From: Gammaproteobacteria bacterium
Lineage (GTDB): Bacteria > Pseudomonadota > Gammaproteobacteria > Chromatiales > Chromatiaceae
Direction: 5' to 3'
Assembly (NCBI GenBank): GCA_020445415.1
Contig: JAGRGP010000067.1
Span: 1-57,930 of the forward strand
DNA: 57,930 nt
The notes beneath the pieces are model-generated. The model was not told the origin of the DNA, did not search any database, and saw only the letters and a program-made list of their open reading frames with translations. Positions 26,778-36,509 of this stretch are shown here, piece after piece. The position numbers and the translations under genes are program-made. Every line of letters begins with the position of its first letter. The stretch's first letter is position 1.

Positions 26778-28565
26778 ATGGTTAAGGAATTGTACGGCAT
26801 CGGTGAGGCACCGCCGGTTGGCGAGGTTCCCCAAAAAATGCATGCGTGGCTGGTCCGTGAGGAGCGCTTTGGCGAACCGAAGGACTCTTTCCAGCAGGAA
26901 ATCGTCGATGTTCCGGAAATCGGTGACGACGAGGCACTCGTCTACGTCATGGCGGCCGGAGTCAACTACAACAATGTCTGGGCAGCGCTGGGTATTCCGG
27001 TAAATGTTATTAAGGCCCGTAATAAGAAGGGAGAACCGGAAGAATTCCACATTGGTGGCAGCGATGCCTCGGGTATTGTCTACAAAGTGGGCAAGGATGT
27101 TACCAATATCAAAGTCGGTGACGAGGTTGTGGTCCACTGTGGAACCTGGGACAGAGACTGTCCCTGGGTCACGGCGGGGAATGACCCAATGTACTCTCCG
27201 TCATTCCGGATTTGGGGTTACGAGACCAACTACGGCAGCTTTGCGCAATTCACCAAGGTGCAGGCGCACCAATGCATGCCCAAACCAAAGCATATGTCAT
27301 GGGAGGCTGCCGCCGCCTATGTTCTGGTTGGGGCCACCGCCTATCGAATGCTCCACGGCTGGCAGGAGCACTCGGTCAAGCATGGCGATGTCGCATTGAT
27401 CTGGGGCGGTGCCGGGGGGCTGGGATCCATGGCGATCCAAATTTGCAAGGCAGCAGGCGCCACCTCGATTGCGGTTATCTCCAGCGACGACAAGATCGAC
27501 TACTGCCAAAGCCTGGGCGCCAAGGGCTGCATCAACCGGAACAATTTCGACCATTGGGGGATGCTACCGCACTGGAAGGACAATGTCGGATACGGCAAAT
27601 GGCTGAAGGGCGTGCGTGGATTCGGCAGCGCTATTTGGGATGTGCTGGGAGAGAAACGTAGCCCTAGTATCGTGTTCGAACATCCGGGCGAGTCAACCAT
27701 TCCTACCTCGATCTTCTGTTGCGACACCGGTGGCATGGTGGTGATCTGCGCGGGCACCACAGGCTACAACGCAACGGTGGATCTGCGCTATCTGTGGATG
27801 CGGCAGAAACGTCTACAGGGCTCTCACTTTGCCAACGATGAACAGTCGTATGCCATGAACCGCCTTGCGCTGGAAGGCCATCTGGATCCCTGCCTGTCGA
27901 GAGCCTTCACCTACGAGCAACTCCCCCAGGCCCATCAGCTTATGTACGAGAACAAACATCCCCACGGCAACATGTCAGTGCTGGTCGGTGCCAAGGAATT
28001 TGATCTCGGCGCCACGGAAGCTCCGCCGATCCCCATCAGCCTGCCGGCCAGTGCCGTGCCCGTGACCTCTCCTCACCCGTTTCCGAGCCCTTACCCGTCC
28101 TCGGTTCCACTGCCCGGGATCTCCGCCGATCCTTTGGATGGTACGGAACCCGTGATGGTGGATGATGGCACCAAGGTCAAGGATCTGATGTTTTTGGGAT
28201 TGGTTGCCTGCAAACCCGAAGACAATGTGGAGACCGTTACCCGACTGATGATCGGGAACCATGTGCATGCTGTGGTGGTAAAGGATAAGGATGAGGCTAT
28301 CGGCGTCATTTCGCAGACCGACATCGTGCTGGCCCGGCAAGGCAAAACCGCCGAGGCGGCGCGCCAGATCAAGGCTCGGGATATCATGAGCGAGGGTTGT
28401 GCCACCTGCGATCTGGAAACCCCGCTTTCCGATGCGGTGACGGCAATGACCCGGATGCGTATTCACCGCCTGGTGGTAACTGAGAAGCAGGAGAATCGCA
28501 ATGTACCCATCGGGGTCATATCGATGACTGATGTGGTGCGTAAGCTCATCGTTACCGACAAATAA
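26778..28565 (+). CDS. ccr: Crotonyl-CoA carboxylase/reductase fused to a C-terminal CBS-domain pair
   Basis: 595 residues against about 430 for known Ccr. Residues 1-420 are a full Ccr: [24 protein letters not shown] (Asn near the CO2 pocket), [12 protein letters not shown] (Glu near residue 147), [14 protein letters not shown] (NADPH site) and [10 protein letters not shown] (His near 350). The enzyme makes (2S)-ethylmalonyl-CoA from crotonyl-CoA, CO2 and NADPH, the key step of the EMC pathway. After a Pro/Ser-rich linker (about 420-455), residues 460-595 form two CBS motifs (VKDLM near the start, [35 protein letters not shown]). The CBS pair probably senses an adenylate or related ligand. 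AGAGAGG precedes the ATG; a terminator follows. Confidence 0.93.
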   Translation: MVKELYGIGEAPPVGEVPQKMHAWLVREERFGEPKDSFQQEIVDVPEIGDDEALVYVMAAGVNYNNVWAALGIPVNVIKARNKKGEPEEFHIGGSDASGIVYKVGKDVTNIKVGDEVVVHCGTWDRDCPWVTAGNDPMYSPSFRIWGYETNYGSFAQFTKVQAHQCMPKPKHMSWEAAAAYVLVGATAYRMLHGWQEHSVKHGDVALIWGGAGGLGSMAIQICKAAGATSIAVISSDDKIDYCQSLGAKGCINRNNFDHWGMLPHWKDNVGYGKWLKGVRGFGSAIWDVLGEKRSPSIVFEHPGESTIPTSIFCCDTGGMVVICAGTTGYNATVDLRYLWMRQKRLQGSHFANDEQSYAMNRLALEGHLDPCLSRAFTYEQLPQAHQLMYENKHPHGNMSVLVGAKEFDLGATEAPPIPISLPASAVPVTSPHPFPSPYPSSVPLPGISADPLDGTEPVMVDDGTKVKDLMFLGLVACKPEDNVETVTRLMIGNHVHAVVVKDKDEAIGVISQTDIVLARQGKTAEAARQIKARDIMSEGCATCDLETPLSDAVTAMTRMRIHRLVVTEKQENRNVPIGVISMTDVVRKLIVTDK

Positions 28566-28571
28566 CAGGAA

Positions 28572-28612
28572 CTAAAAAAACCTCCCCGGTCTTTTCACCC
28601 GGGGAGGTTTCC
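28572..28612. terminator. Bidirectional terminator between ccr and the MaoC-like gene
   Basis: An 11-bp stem, AACCTCCCCGG (28579-28589) with CCGGGGAGGTT (28599-28609), has a 9-base loop. On the minus strand it is followed by seven T residues, giving a strong terminator for the MaoC-like gene. On the plus strand only a short T run follows, giving a weaker terminator for ccr. Confidence 0.85.
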
Positions 28613-28642
28613 TGGTGTCCAGGCTTGAGCGCTATCGATGTA

Positions 28643-29695
28643 TCAAGACGATTCTTCCATCGGCTTTGGAAAGTAAATCTTGGTCTTCGAAGATGAGATC
28701 AGCACTCCTTTCTGAACGGAATAGGCGCTCAGATCCATGGCCAACGCCCGGGGATTTTCCTCAATAGCATCCATCACCACCCGCGATTCCAGGCGACCCA
28801 ATTTGAGCGGGTGCCGGAACTTGGTGGTCTCGCTCTGATAGATCGAGCCCATGGCGGGCAGCAGCGTGCCGAGCACCGCGGAGCGGAAGGCATCATCGAC
28901 GCATGGCAATAAAAACTCCATGTTTCCGGTTAATTCATCGGAGAGATGGAGTTTGTCTTTCATATGACCGATGCCCGCAAGGGCATACACATAATTCATC
29001 TGCACATCCGGGGTCAACATGGCCCATAGCCCCTTCTTGAAAAAGGTGTGCGAGAAATGATTGGGCACGCCTTCGGCGTCAAACACAACGCGCTTGCTGG
29101 GGTCCAATGTGCCGATGTCCGCGAGAATCTTCTTTTCAGACTCGGAATGGCTGCCGAAGATGGCAGTAGGCACGTAGGTACTGATGGTCTTTAGCACAAT
29201 CTTGTCATATTCGTTATTGAGAACTGACAGTCCCAGGGTAGTCACCTTGTGCTTCTTTCGATCCACGTCAATGACAATCTCGTAATAATCCATGACGGAA
29301 CTCGAAACATATACTGGAGCGGTGAACGTTTTCTCCTGTTCGGTCAAGATAAATCCCATGCCGGGCAGTACCCTGCGGCCGAGCAAACGCTGTTTAAACA
29401 CGGCGATCATACCGTGGGCGATAATCTCTCCGAATGGAGATTCAGCGGCAAATTCGTCACTGAGATGAGCCTTGTTGCGATCGCCGCAGGAGGCATAAAG
29501 CAATACATCATTATGGGTAATGTGCCGTCCCCTAACAGCCGTCCAGTTTCCTGGCTCGATATGGTCCATCCGCAGATGCAAGGGTATAGCAGGGTCCTGA
29601 AGGCCGATAAACGCCGCCTCGTCGAGCGCCTTTCTCTTTAAATAGATGGTACGTTTATCTTCTTTGACATAATTCTCGATAGTAATTTCTGACAT
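28643..29695 (-). CDS. MaoC-like hotdog dehydratase with unusual C-terminal half
   Basis: 350 residues. The N-terminal half has a MaoC/hotdog signature: HITHNDVLLYASCGDRNKAH followed by PFGEIIAHGMIAVFKQ (the D...H and HGM pattern of R-specific enoyl-CoA hydratases). The C-terminal half (about 170 residues) is not a recognisable second hotdog. ATG 29695 (MSEITIENYV) is taken as the start. It sits opposite ccr, sharing its terminator, so a hydratase role in the EMC pathway (mesaconyl-CoA or crotonyl-CoA step) is possible. However, it does not resemble the known mesaconyl-CoA hydratase in the parts I can compare. A hydroxyacyl-CoA dehydratase for polyhydroxyalkanoate turnover is the main alternative. 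Confidence 0.6.
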   Translation of the reverse strand: MSEITIENYVKEDKRTIYLKRKALDEAAFIGLQDPAIPLHLRMDHIEPGNWTAVRGRHITHNDVLLYASCGDRNKAHLSDEFAAESPFGEIIAHGMIAVFKQRLLGRRVLPGMGFILTEQEKTFTAPVYVSSSVMDYYEIVIDVDRKKHKVTTLGLSVLNNEYDKIVLKTISTYVPTAIFGSHSESEKKILADIGTLDPSKRVVFDAEGVPNHFSHTFFKKGLWAMLTPDVQMNYVYALAGIGHMKDKLHLSDELTGNMEFLLPCVDDAFRSAVLGTLLPAMGSIYQSETTKFRHPLKLGRLESRVVMDAIEENPRALAMDLSAYSVQKGVLISSSKTKIYFPKPMEESS

Positions 29696-29831
29696 GGTAT
29701 GCCCCAGTGTGAGTATCCGTATGACTGAACCGGCGGGACAGTTCTTCCTTGGGAAAAAGCGGCCTGCCAATCGCTAATAATACATTGATATTCCTATGGA
29801 CATCCACCTTGAAGGGTTACCATAAACACTT

Positions 29832-30716
29832 TTATCCAGACCGAGAGAGAACAACTGCCAACATCAATGGAATAATCACGATACTGGAGAGATTTCCCAG
29901 CATGACGATTGACGCCACTCTGTGTGGTTCTTGTCCGAAGCGTTCGGCGATCATGAAATTGAGAACCGCGGGAGGCAATACGCTGAATACCAGCAACATA
30001 CCAAATTGATCAGGTGCAAGTTGCAATACCGGTTGCAACAAAACCGCGATCAGCAGGCCGCTACCCGGACACACCAACGCACCCACTAGACCAATTCGCC
30101 CATCCTTGAGGTCTACCGCGGTCAACCTTACCCCAAGCGAGAACAACATCAGCGGAATGGCTACCTGGCCCGCCATCTCGATTGGAACCAACAACACCTG
30201 CGGCAAGGGAATCTTCAACAGACCGACCAGCAATCCCGCCAGTGTTGCCAATAACATGGGAACCCTGAAGATCGCCAGCAACGAAGCTCGCGGATCCATC
30301 ATTCTCATACCCAGTGTAAAGTGCAGCGTATTCTCAACGATGAACAAGACCACGGCCGCGGGGAGCGCCTGCTCTCCAAAAGCGAACAAAGCCAGTGGCA
30401 ACCCCATATTCCCCGAGTTGGAAAACATCATCGGTGGAATGAAGGTTCTTACCGGGTAACCAAACAAGCGTGCTATTGGCCAGGCTATCAACCCAGATCC
30501 CAGTACCACGACCATAGCGGCAACAGCCAGATCACCGTACTGAGCAAGTTCGAATTCCTTATTCGACATGACATGAAAGATCAAGGCGGGGATAAATAGA
30601 TCCATATTCATCTGATTGGCGGCAGCCATGTCCGGCGTACGGTACCGGCCGTAAAAAAATCCTACCAAAACGAGAGCGAATAGCGGGAAAACAATACCAA
30701 AAATCTGTTGAATCAT
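29832..30716 (-). CDS. AEC (auxin efflux carrier-like) family transporter
   Basis: 294 residues with about ten helices in two halves. The start IFGIVFPLFALVLVGFFYG, the PPMMFSNSGNMGLPLALFAFG segment and the second-half LPPAVLNFMIAERFG are AEC/MdcF hallmarks. Bacterial members carry malonate, malate or other carboxylates. ATG 30716 is used; the longer frame from 30779 lacks similarity. It is divergent from the flavoprotein gene (106-base gap). Substrate unknown; a dicarboxylate would suit the metabolic context. Confidence 0.87.
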   Translation of the reverse strand: MIQQIFGIVFPLFALVLVGFFYGRYRTPDMAAANQMNMDLFIPALIFHVMSNKEFELAQYGDLAVAAMVVVLGSGLIAWPIARLFGYPVRTFIPPMMFSNSGNMGLPLALFAFGEQALPAAVVLFIVENTLHFTLGMRMMDPRASLLAIFRVPMLLATLAGLLVGLLKIPLPQVLLVPIEMAGQVAIPLMLFSLGVRLTAVDLKDGRIGLVGALVCPGSGLLIAVLLQPVLQLAPDQFGMLLVFSVLPPAVLNFMIAERFGQEPHRVASIVMLGNLSSIVIIPLMLAVVLSRSG

Positions 30717-30822
30717 GAGGGACGGATCCAGGCAGCCGGTAGAGCCGTATACTGTCACAGGAACGTACGGCTGTGCCAAGATGCAAGTTAGCGGTATTTC
30801 GATTCACGGAGGACACCGAGTA

Positions 30823-31284
30823 ATGAAGAAACTGTTGGTGGTCGCTCATGCACCGTCAGTGAATACCCGGCAACTGGCGGAAAGCGTGGTGCGGGGAGCA
30901 CGGCACCCGGATATCGAGGGCGTGGAGTGCCAGTGGCTGCCCCCGCTCGACGCACAACCCGAAGATGTCCGCAGTTGTCACGGGATTATCCTTGGGACTC
31001 CCGAGAATCTGGGTTACATGAGCGGTGCGCTCAAGGATTTCTTCGATCGCATTTACTACCCGTGCCTCGAACACACCCAAGGGCTTCCCTGCGCCCTCTA
31101 TGTGCGAGCCGGCCATGACGGTACGGGGACCCGGCGCGCAGTGGAATCGATATGCATCGGACTGCGCTGGAACTGGGTACAATCACCGTTAATCTGCCGT
31201 GGTCCCTGGCGGGAAAATTTTTTAACCCAGTGCGAAGAATTGGGAATGACAATAGCAGCCGGATTGGAAACAGGACTGTTCTGA
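30823..31284 (+). CDS. Small flavodoxin/NADPH-dependent FMN reductase-like protein
   Basis: 153 residues. The flavodoxin fold begins MKKLLVVAHAPSVNTRQLAESVV (phosphate-binding loop), followed by GIILGTPENLGYMSGALKDFFDR, the usual FMN ring contact and second loop (G-T-P-x-x), and YVRAGHDGTGT. It probably binds FMN and reduces quinones or other acceptors, or works as an electron carrier. Acceptor unknown. GGAGGA precedes the ATG by eight bases. The phosphate-starvation promoter array of pstS starts just behind its stop. Confidence 0.8.
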   Translation: MKKLLVVAHAPSVNTRQLAESVVRGARHPDIEGVECQWLPPLDAQPEDVRSCHGIILGTPENLGYMSGALKDFFDRIYYPCLEHTQGLPCALYVRAGHDGTGTRRAVESICIGLRWNWVQSPLICRGPWRENFLTQCEELGMTIAAGLETGLF

Positions 31285-31311
31285 TTTCTCTCGGCAACCC
31301 TCCTGTGATAC

Positions 31312-31395
31312 CTGTCACCAAAGGTTAACGACTTCGTCAAACAAAGGTCACTGGAAATTCAACAGTAGGTCACGGTAAGTTAAACACCCTGTCAG
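31312..31395 (+). promoter_or_regulatory. Array of PhoB half-sites (Pho boxes) upstream of pstS
   Basis: Eight heptamers spaced exactly 11 bases apart occur at 31312 (CTGTCAC), 31323 (GGTTAAC), 31334 (TCGTCAA), 31345 (AGGTCAC), 31356 (AATTCAA), 31367 (AGGTCAC), 31378 (AGTTAAA) and 31389 (CTGTCAG). Five keep the GTCA core of the Pho box; the others are TTCA/TTAA variants. The last lies 52 bases before the pstS ATG, with a possible -10 (TCTAAC) at 31404-31409. The 11-bp phasing is that of tandem PhoB binding. Confidence 0.8.
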
Positions 31396-31446
31396 ATAAC
31401 GGCTCTAACGTGGTGGGCAGTAACAACCCCAACCAAGGAGCTTCTC

Positions 31447-32484
31447 ATGACGCGGTACCAAACCACTCTTTCCCTGATGTTTGCCGCCAGCCTCTCCTAC
31501 CCAGCATCGGCACGCGACTATATCGATATTGTTGGATCATCGACAGTTTATCCGTTCGCTACAGTGGTCGCCGAACAATTCGGCCGAACCACGCCGTTCA
31601 AGACCCCAAAGATTGAATCCACCGGGTCGGGGGGGGGCTTCAAATTATTCTGTGCCGGGATCGGTGTACAGTACCCGGACATCGCCAATGCGTCTCGACA
31701 AATCAAGACTTCGGAAATCGACAACTGCCGAGCTCGGGGCGTGGACGATATCGTAGAGATTAAGATCGGCTATGACGGCATCGTCATAGCCAACTCGAAA
31801 CAGCGATCGCAGATACGACTTACGCTTCGAGAAATTTTTCTAGCGCTCGCCAAACAAGTCCCAGATCCTCAGGGAAGCCAAACGTTGGTGGCCAACCCAT
31901 ACCGGTCGTGGCGAGAGATTAATGACGCCCTCCCGGATAGCCGGATCGAGGTCCTCGGACCACCACCCACCTCCGGCACTCGGGATGCCTTCGTCGAGCT
32001 GGCAATGGAAGGGGGATGCAAGAGCTACCCCTGGATTAAGGCCATGAAAGACATCGACGGCAAGCGCTATAAGTCCACGTGCCACACACTGCGGGAAGAT
32101 GGTGCCTTCGTCGAAGCAGGCGAAAACGATAACCTGATCGTGCAGAAACTGGAGAAGAATCCCAGGGCGCTGGGGATATTTGGATTCAGCTTCCTCGACC
32201 AAAACAGCGACCGGATCCAGGGCTCTAGCATAAACGGCGTGGAGCCAACTTTCGAGGCGATCGCCGATGGGAGCTATCCCATCTCCCGTCCATTGTTCTT
32301 CTACGTCAAGAAGGCTCATGTCGGGAAAGTACCGGGAATCGCCGAATATTTGCAGGAATTTACCAGTGAAAAGGCCTGGGGAGATGATGGGTACCTATCG
32401 GGAAAAGGTTTGATTCCCATGCCGGAGGGTGAGCGCCGGAAGTTTGCGGAGTACGCTCGCAACCTGATACCCCTCTCCCAATAG
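31447..32484 (+). CDS. pstS: Periplasmic phosphate-binding protein PstS
   Basis: 345 residues. A signal peptide (MTRYQTTLSLMFAASLSYPASA) is followed by the PstS start motif YIDIVGSSTVYPFAT (phosphate-binding Ser/Thr) and ESTGSGGGFKLFC, then SGTRDAFVELAME, where Arg/Asp/Ser contact phosphate. C-terminal KAHVGKVPGIAEYLQEF. It delivers phosphate to PstCA. AAGGAGCTTCTC precedes the ATG. A run of nine G (31629-31637) encodes the Gly-Gly-Gly of the binding loop and could be prone to slippage. First gene of pstSCAB. Confidence 0.96.
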   Translation: MTRYQTTLSLMFAASLSYPASARDYIDIVGSSTVYPFATVVAEQFGRTTPFKTPKIESTGSGGGFKLFCAGIGVQYPDIANASRQIKTSEIDNCRARGVDDIVEIKIGYDGIVIANSKQRSQIRLTLREIFLALAKQVPDPQGSQTLVANPYRSWREINDALPDSRIEVLGPPPTSGTRDAFVELAMEGGCKSYPWIKAMKDIDGKRYKSTCHTLREDGAFVEAGENDNLIVQKLEKNPRALGIFGFSFLDQNSDRIQGSSINGVEPTFEAIADGSYPISRPLFFYVKKAHVGKVPGIAEYLQEFTSEKAWGDDGYLSGKGLIPMPEGERRKFAEYARNLIPLSQ

Positions 32485-32553
32485 TAATCAAGGCGCTAGC
32501 CACCTCGTGCCGCTGCCGCCCCTAACGGCGGCAACGGCAAACTGGAGTATCCG

Positions 32554-33942
32554 ATGTCCCAGCTACTGCTTGTGGCAATCCTACTAGCACTAAGTGCTAT
32601 CGCCTACCAACTTGGCCGCCGGCGCGCCTTGGCCCTGGACAACGTAAACGGCGGCCGCACCAGGCTGCACTCGCGCCCTTCGCACTATGCAGTACTTACC
32701 ATGCTCTGGTGCCTGTTCCCCCCGATGCTGGTGTTTACGGTCTGGTCGGTCGTGGATACCCATGTAATCACCGGCTTACTGGTTCAAGACCTGCCAGCCG
32801 AATTCCAGATGCTGCCCATGGCCCATCTCGAACTGGTGGTCAACGACATTCGCAATCTCGCCCAAGGAAATATCGCTGCCCATGCTGATGATCCGACCAT
32901 ACAGGCGGCAACCGGCCACTATCAGCAATTGCTCCAGATCAACCGCTTTGCTAAATCTGTGGTCATGCTATTGGCAGCCACCGCCGGACTGGCAATAGGC
33001 TGGCGACTCATCTCTCCCCACCTCCGAGCCCGAGTGCACACAGAACGGATAGTGAACTTATTCCTCATCAGTTGCGCGGCGCTAGCCATTCTTACCACCA
33101 TAGGTATTCTGCTGTCGGTATTGTTTGAAGCCATGCGCTTTTTCCAAACAGTACCAGTGACAAGTTTTTTGTTCGGGCTGGAATGGAGTCCGCAAACCGC
33201 ACTTCGCGATGACCAGATTGGGTCCTCAGGTGCCTTTGGAGCAGTACCCTTATTCGCCGGTACCTTTCTGATCTCCGCTATCGCCATGATGGTGGCGGTA
33301 CCTATCGGGCTGTTATCTGCGATCTACCTCGCCGAATACGCCAGCAGGCGGCTACGCTCCATCGCCAAGCCGCTACTCGAAATCCTGGCGGGAATACCCA
33401 CCGTGGTCTACGGATTCTTCGCGGCCCTAACCCTTGCCCCTTTGGTCCGTCAGATCAGTGAAGCTGCGGGTATCGAAGCCGCATCTGAGAGCGCCCTGGC
33501 TGCAGGACTGGTCATGGGCATCATGATTATTCCTTTCGTATCATCCCTTTCGGACGACGTAATCACCGCAGTGCCCCAGGCCATGCGAGACGGTTCCTAC
33601 GCCATGGGTGCTACCCACTCGGAGACCATTCTGCGGGTGATAATTCCGGCTGCCCTACCTGGCATCGTGGGAAGCATCCTGCTGGCGGTATCCCGAGCGA
33701 TCGGTGAGACCATGATTGTGGTAATGGCGGCCGGTCTAAGCGCCAATCTAACTGCCAACCCGTTTGCGGCCGTGACCACGGTCACCGTGCAGATCGTCAC
33801 CTTGTTAGTTGGCGATCAGGAATTTGACAGCCCAAAAACTCTGGCAGCCTTCGCGCTTGGCCTAGTACTGTTTTTGCTCACCCTAACCTTAAACGTAATC
33901 GCCTTGTATGTTGTGAGAAAGTACCGTGAACAGTATGACTGA
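32554..33942 (+). CDS. pstC: Phosphate ABC transporter permease PstC
   Basis: 462 residues, the long PstC form common in Proteobacteria. An N-terminal extra domain has helices at about 1-20, 45-70 and 130-155 and a loop near 75-125. The ABC permease core (about 210-455) contains the EAA-type loop (AMRDGSYAMGATHSETILRVIIPAALPGI) and GIPTVVYGFFAALTLAPL. It forms the membrane channel with PstA. Located 69 bases after pstS; its end overlaps the start of pstA. Confidence 0.95.
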   Translation: MSQLLLVAILLALSAIAYQLGRRRALALDNVNGGRTRLHSRPSHYAVLTMLWCLFPPMLVFTVWSVVDTHVITGLLVQDLPAEFQMLPMAHLELVVNDIRNLAQGNIAAHADDPTIQAATGHYQQLLQINRFAKSVVMLLAATAGLAIGWRLISPHLRARVHTERIVNLFLISCAALAILTTIGILLSVLFEAMRFFQTVPVTSFLFGLEWSPQTALRDDQIGSSGAFGAVPLFAGTFLISAIAMMVAVPIGLLSAIYLAEYASRRLRSIAKPLLEILAGIPTVVYGFFAALTLAPLVRQISEAAGIEAASESALAAGLVMGIMIIPFVSSLSDDVITAVPQAMRDGSYAMGATHSETILRVIIPAALPGIVGSILLAVSRAIGETMIVVMAAGLSANLTANPFAAVTTVTVQIVTLLVGDQEFDSPKTLAAFALGLVLFLLTLTLNVIALYVVRKYREQYD

Positions 33943-35251
33943 CAGTCCATCCGACAACTCACACTCGGTAGCCACAGAAACCATTCGTCGCTCCCTGGCT
34001 CGGCGTTACCGGCAGGAACGCCATTTTCGCCGCTGGGCGCTGTCTGCTGTGCTGGCCGCCGCGAGCGTCGTTACCCTGCTGTTCGCGAGCATCATTAGCA
34101 ACGGCTACAGTGCGTTTCAGCAGACCTACATCAGACTAACCATATACTTCGACCCCGCGCTTATTTCCACCCCGGATTCTGACCCAGCTGCCGATATCCC
34201 AAGGGTGCTGATAACGGGCGACTATCAGGGATTGATCAAGCAGTCTCTGCGCACCCGCTTTCCTGGTATCGGTAAACCCAGGGAGAAGCGAGATTTGTAC
34301 GCCCTGATCAGCCCCGGTGCCGCATACCTGATCCGGGACATGCTCATGGAACGCCCGGACCTGGTGGGATCGTCGAAGGTGCTCTGGGTGCCGGCAGATG
34401 ATGACGTCGACATGCTGATCAAAGGGCACATACGCCGGGATGTGCGAGAGGATGAACGCCGCCTCACCGACCATCAGTTAGCGTGGATCGATCAACTAAT
34501 CTCGGAAGGGGCCCTGAAGAAACGCTTCAATGGTGCGTTCTTCGTCCATGGTGACTCCCGGGATCCGGAGTTAGCCGGGATCCGGGGCGCAGCCATGGGT
34601 TCCCTATTCACCCTCGGCATTACGCTTGCGCTCTCCTTTCCCATCGGTGTCGCGGCAGCCATCTACCTAGAGGCATTCGCTCCACAGAACCGTTGGACCG
34701 ATCTTATCGAGGTAAATATCAATAACCTAGCGGCAGTACCTTCAATCGTGTTCGGGCTGCTGGGCCTAGCAGTATTCATTAACTTCTTCGGCATGCCCAG
34801 ATCCTCACCTCTGGTGGGTGGGCTGGTGCTCACCCTAATGACACTGCCAACCATCATCATCGCAAGCCGTGCTGCCCTAAAATCAGTACCTCCGTCCATC
34901 AGAGAGGCCGCACTTGCCATCGGTGCATCGCCCATGCAGGCAATGTTTCACCACAGCTTGCCATTGGCCATGCCAGGCATGCTTACCGGATCCATCATTG
35001 GCATGGCGCAGGCCATGGGCGAATCAGCGCCTCTGTTGATGATAGGTATGGTGGCCTTTGTCGCGGACATTCCCCAGAACTTGTCAGATCCATCGACAGT
35101 ATTACCGGTGCAGATCTACCTGTGGGCGGACAGCCCCGAGCGAGCCTTTGTGGAACGTACGTCGGCCGCCATTATGGTACTGCTTGGATTCCTGATTACC
35201 ATGAATGGGCTCGCGGTTGTTCTTCGCAGACGTTTTGAGCGGCGTTGGTGA
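33935..35251 (+). CDS. pstA: Phosphate ABC transporter permease PstA
   Basis: 438 residues. One N-terminal helix ([19 protein letters not shown]) is followed by a periplasmic region of about 170 residues and a five-helix permease core from about residue 215. The core's EAA loop reads [32 protein letters not shown] 33935 overlaps the pstC stop by eight bases; GTG 33926 is an alternative. Partner of PstC. Confidence 0.95.
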   Translation: MTDSPSDNSHSVATETIRRSLARRYRQERHFRRWALSAVLAAASVVTLLFASIISNGYSAFQQTYIRLTIYFDPALISTPDSDPAADIPRVLITGDYQGLIKQSLRTRFPGIGKPREKRDLYALISPGAAYLIRDMLMERPDLVGSSKVLWVPADDDVDMLIKGHIRRDVREDERRLTDHQLAWIDQLISEGALKKRFNGAFFVHGDSRDPELAGIRGAAMGSLFTLGITLALSFPIGVAAAIYLEAFAPQNRWTDLIEVNINNLAAVPSIVFGLLGLAVFINFFGMPRSSPLVGGLVLTLMTLPTIIIASRAALKSVPPSIREAALAIGASPMQAMFHHSLPLAMPGMLTGSIIGMAQAMGESAPLLMIGMVAFVADIPQNLSDPSTVLPVQIYLWADSPERAFVERTSAAIMVLLGFLITMNGLAVVLRRRFERRW

Positions 35252-35321
35252 AAAAATCGCGTTATTCACCGTGGACCTGGTCGGCCTTCGGACAATGCAA
35301 ACACAATGGGAGTGTGGGCCA

Positions 35322-36203
35322 ATGAATACCTTGAGCGAAGACTTACTGATATCCCGACGAATCGGCTTGAGTATTTCTACAGAGGATCTTGACGCAGCCG
35401 AGGTAGCGGAGACAAACCGCGATACGGTGGGCGACTATACTGTTTTCGATCCGAAGATAACCGCCCGGGATGTGAATGTGTTCTATGGGACCAAGCAGGC
35501 CATCTGCGGCGTGAATCTGGACCTGGGTAATTATGAAGTGCTGGCAATGATTGGCCCATCGGGATGCGGCAAATCCACTTTCCTGCGCTGCCTTAATCGT
35601 ATGAACGATACCATCGCAGAATGCCGGGTAAGCGGTAAAATACATCTGGACGGTGAGAACATCTATCACCAGAACATCGATGAAGTATTGCTACGGGCAC
35701 GGGTAGGAATGGTATTCCAAAAACCCAATCCCTTTCCTAAATCTATATTCGAAAACGTAGCCTATGGCCCCCGGCTGCACGGCATGACGCGCGACATCGG
35801 CACGCTGTGGGATATCGTAGAAAGCAGCCTGAGAAAAGCTGCCCTTTGGGATGAAGTGAAGGATATACTGGAACAACCAGGAACCAGCCTGTCCGGTGGT
35901 CAGCAACAACGGCTGTGCATCGCCCGCGCTATCTCCATCAACCCCGAAGTAATCTTAATGGACGAACCCTGCTCCGCCCTGGATCCCATCTCTACTGCTA
36001 AAATCGAGCAATTGATCGATGAGCTGCGCGAGCACTACAGTATCGCTATCGTTACTCACTCCATGCAACAGGCGGCCCGCGTATCCCAACGCACTGCCTA
36101 TTTTCATCTGGGCGATTTAATAGAAGTGGGGGCGACGAATCAAATATTCTCCGATCCGCTTCACCCCCTCACGGAGGCCTATATCTCGGGGCGATTTGGT
36201 TGA
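35322..36203 (+). CDS. pstB: Phosphate ABC transporter ATPase PstB
   Basis: 293 residues. Walker [10 protein letters not shown], signature LSGGQQQRL, Walker [14 protein letters not shown] and the switch His in [13 protein letters not shown] are all present. The N-terminal extension of about 45 residues is longer than in E. coli PstB. ATG 35322 with GGGAG nine bases upstream is chosen over longer frames. Drives PstCA. No phoU follows, unlike most pst operons. Confidence 0.96.
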   Translation: MNTLSEDLLISRRIGLSISTEDLDAAEVAETNRDTVGDYTVFDPKITARDVNVFYGTKQAICGVNLDLGNYEVLAMIGPSGCGKSTFLRCLNRMNDTIAECRVSGKIHLDGENIYHQNIDEVLLRARVGMVFQKPNPFPKSIFENVAYGPRLHGMTRDIGTLWDIVESSLRKAALWDEVKDILEQPGTSLSGGQQQRLCIARAISINPEVILMDEPCSALDPISTAKIEQLIDELREHYSIAIVTHSMQQAARVSQRTAYFHLGDLIEVGATNQIFSDPLHPLTEAYISGRFG

Positions 36204-36509
36204 GACTGGGACGGGAAATGGCCCAGACGGACTATCGTACTGAATCGTCAGGTTTAGCGCGAACGAGACAATCGAAGATGGGATCCTTAGTGAACTTACC
36301 GATCGGTAACCAGTGAACTCGATACCGAAGAAGGTAGTTATATCGCCAAACCGGCCCCACTGCCAAACGTATCGGCGCTGCTGCGAAGAAATCACCGCGT
36401 ACGTTTTTTATCTTAGGAACCGGCAAAGACATCCCCATCACGGGAAACCCGGATGGAAGCTCTATCTCTATCAAATCGTTCCCTGCATTACCAGCGCACC
36501 GCCTCGATC
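36204..36509. other. 306-bp gap between pstB and the universal stress gene; no confirmed gene
   Basis: A minus-strand open frame (36232-36540, 102 codons) spans most of the gap and overlaps the end of the universal stress gene by 31 bases. Its translation has a beta-rich look (LIEIELPSGFPVMGM, RYNYLLRYRVHWLPIG) but matches no family I recognise. It could be a small gene downstream of uspA or chance. No clear terminator was seen. Confidence 0.3.
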
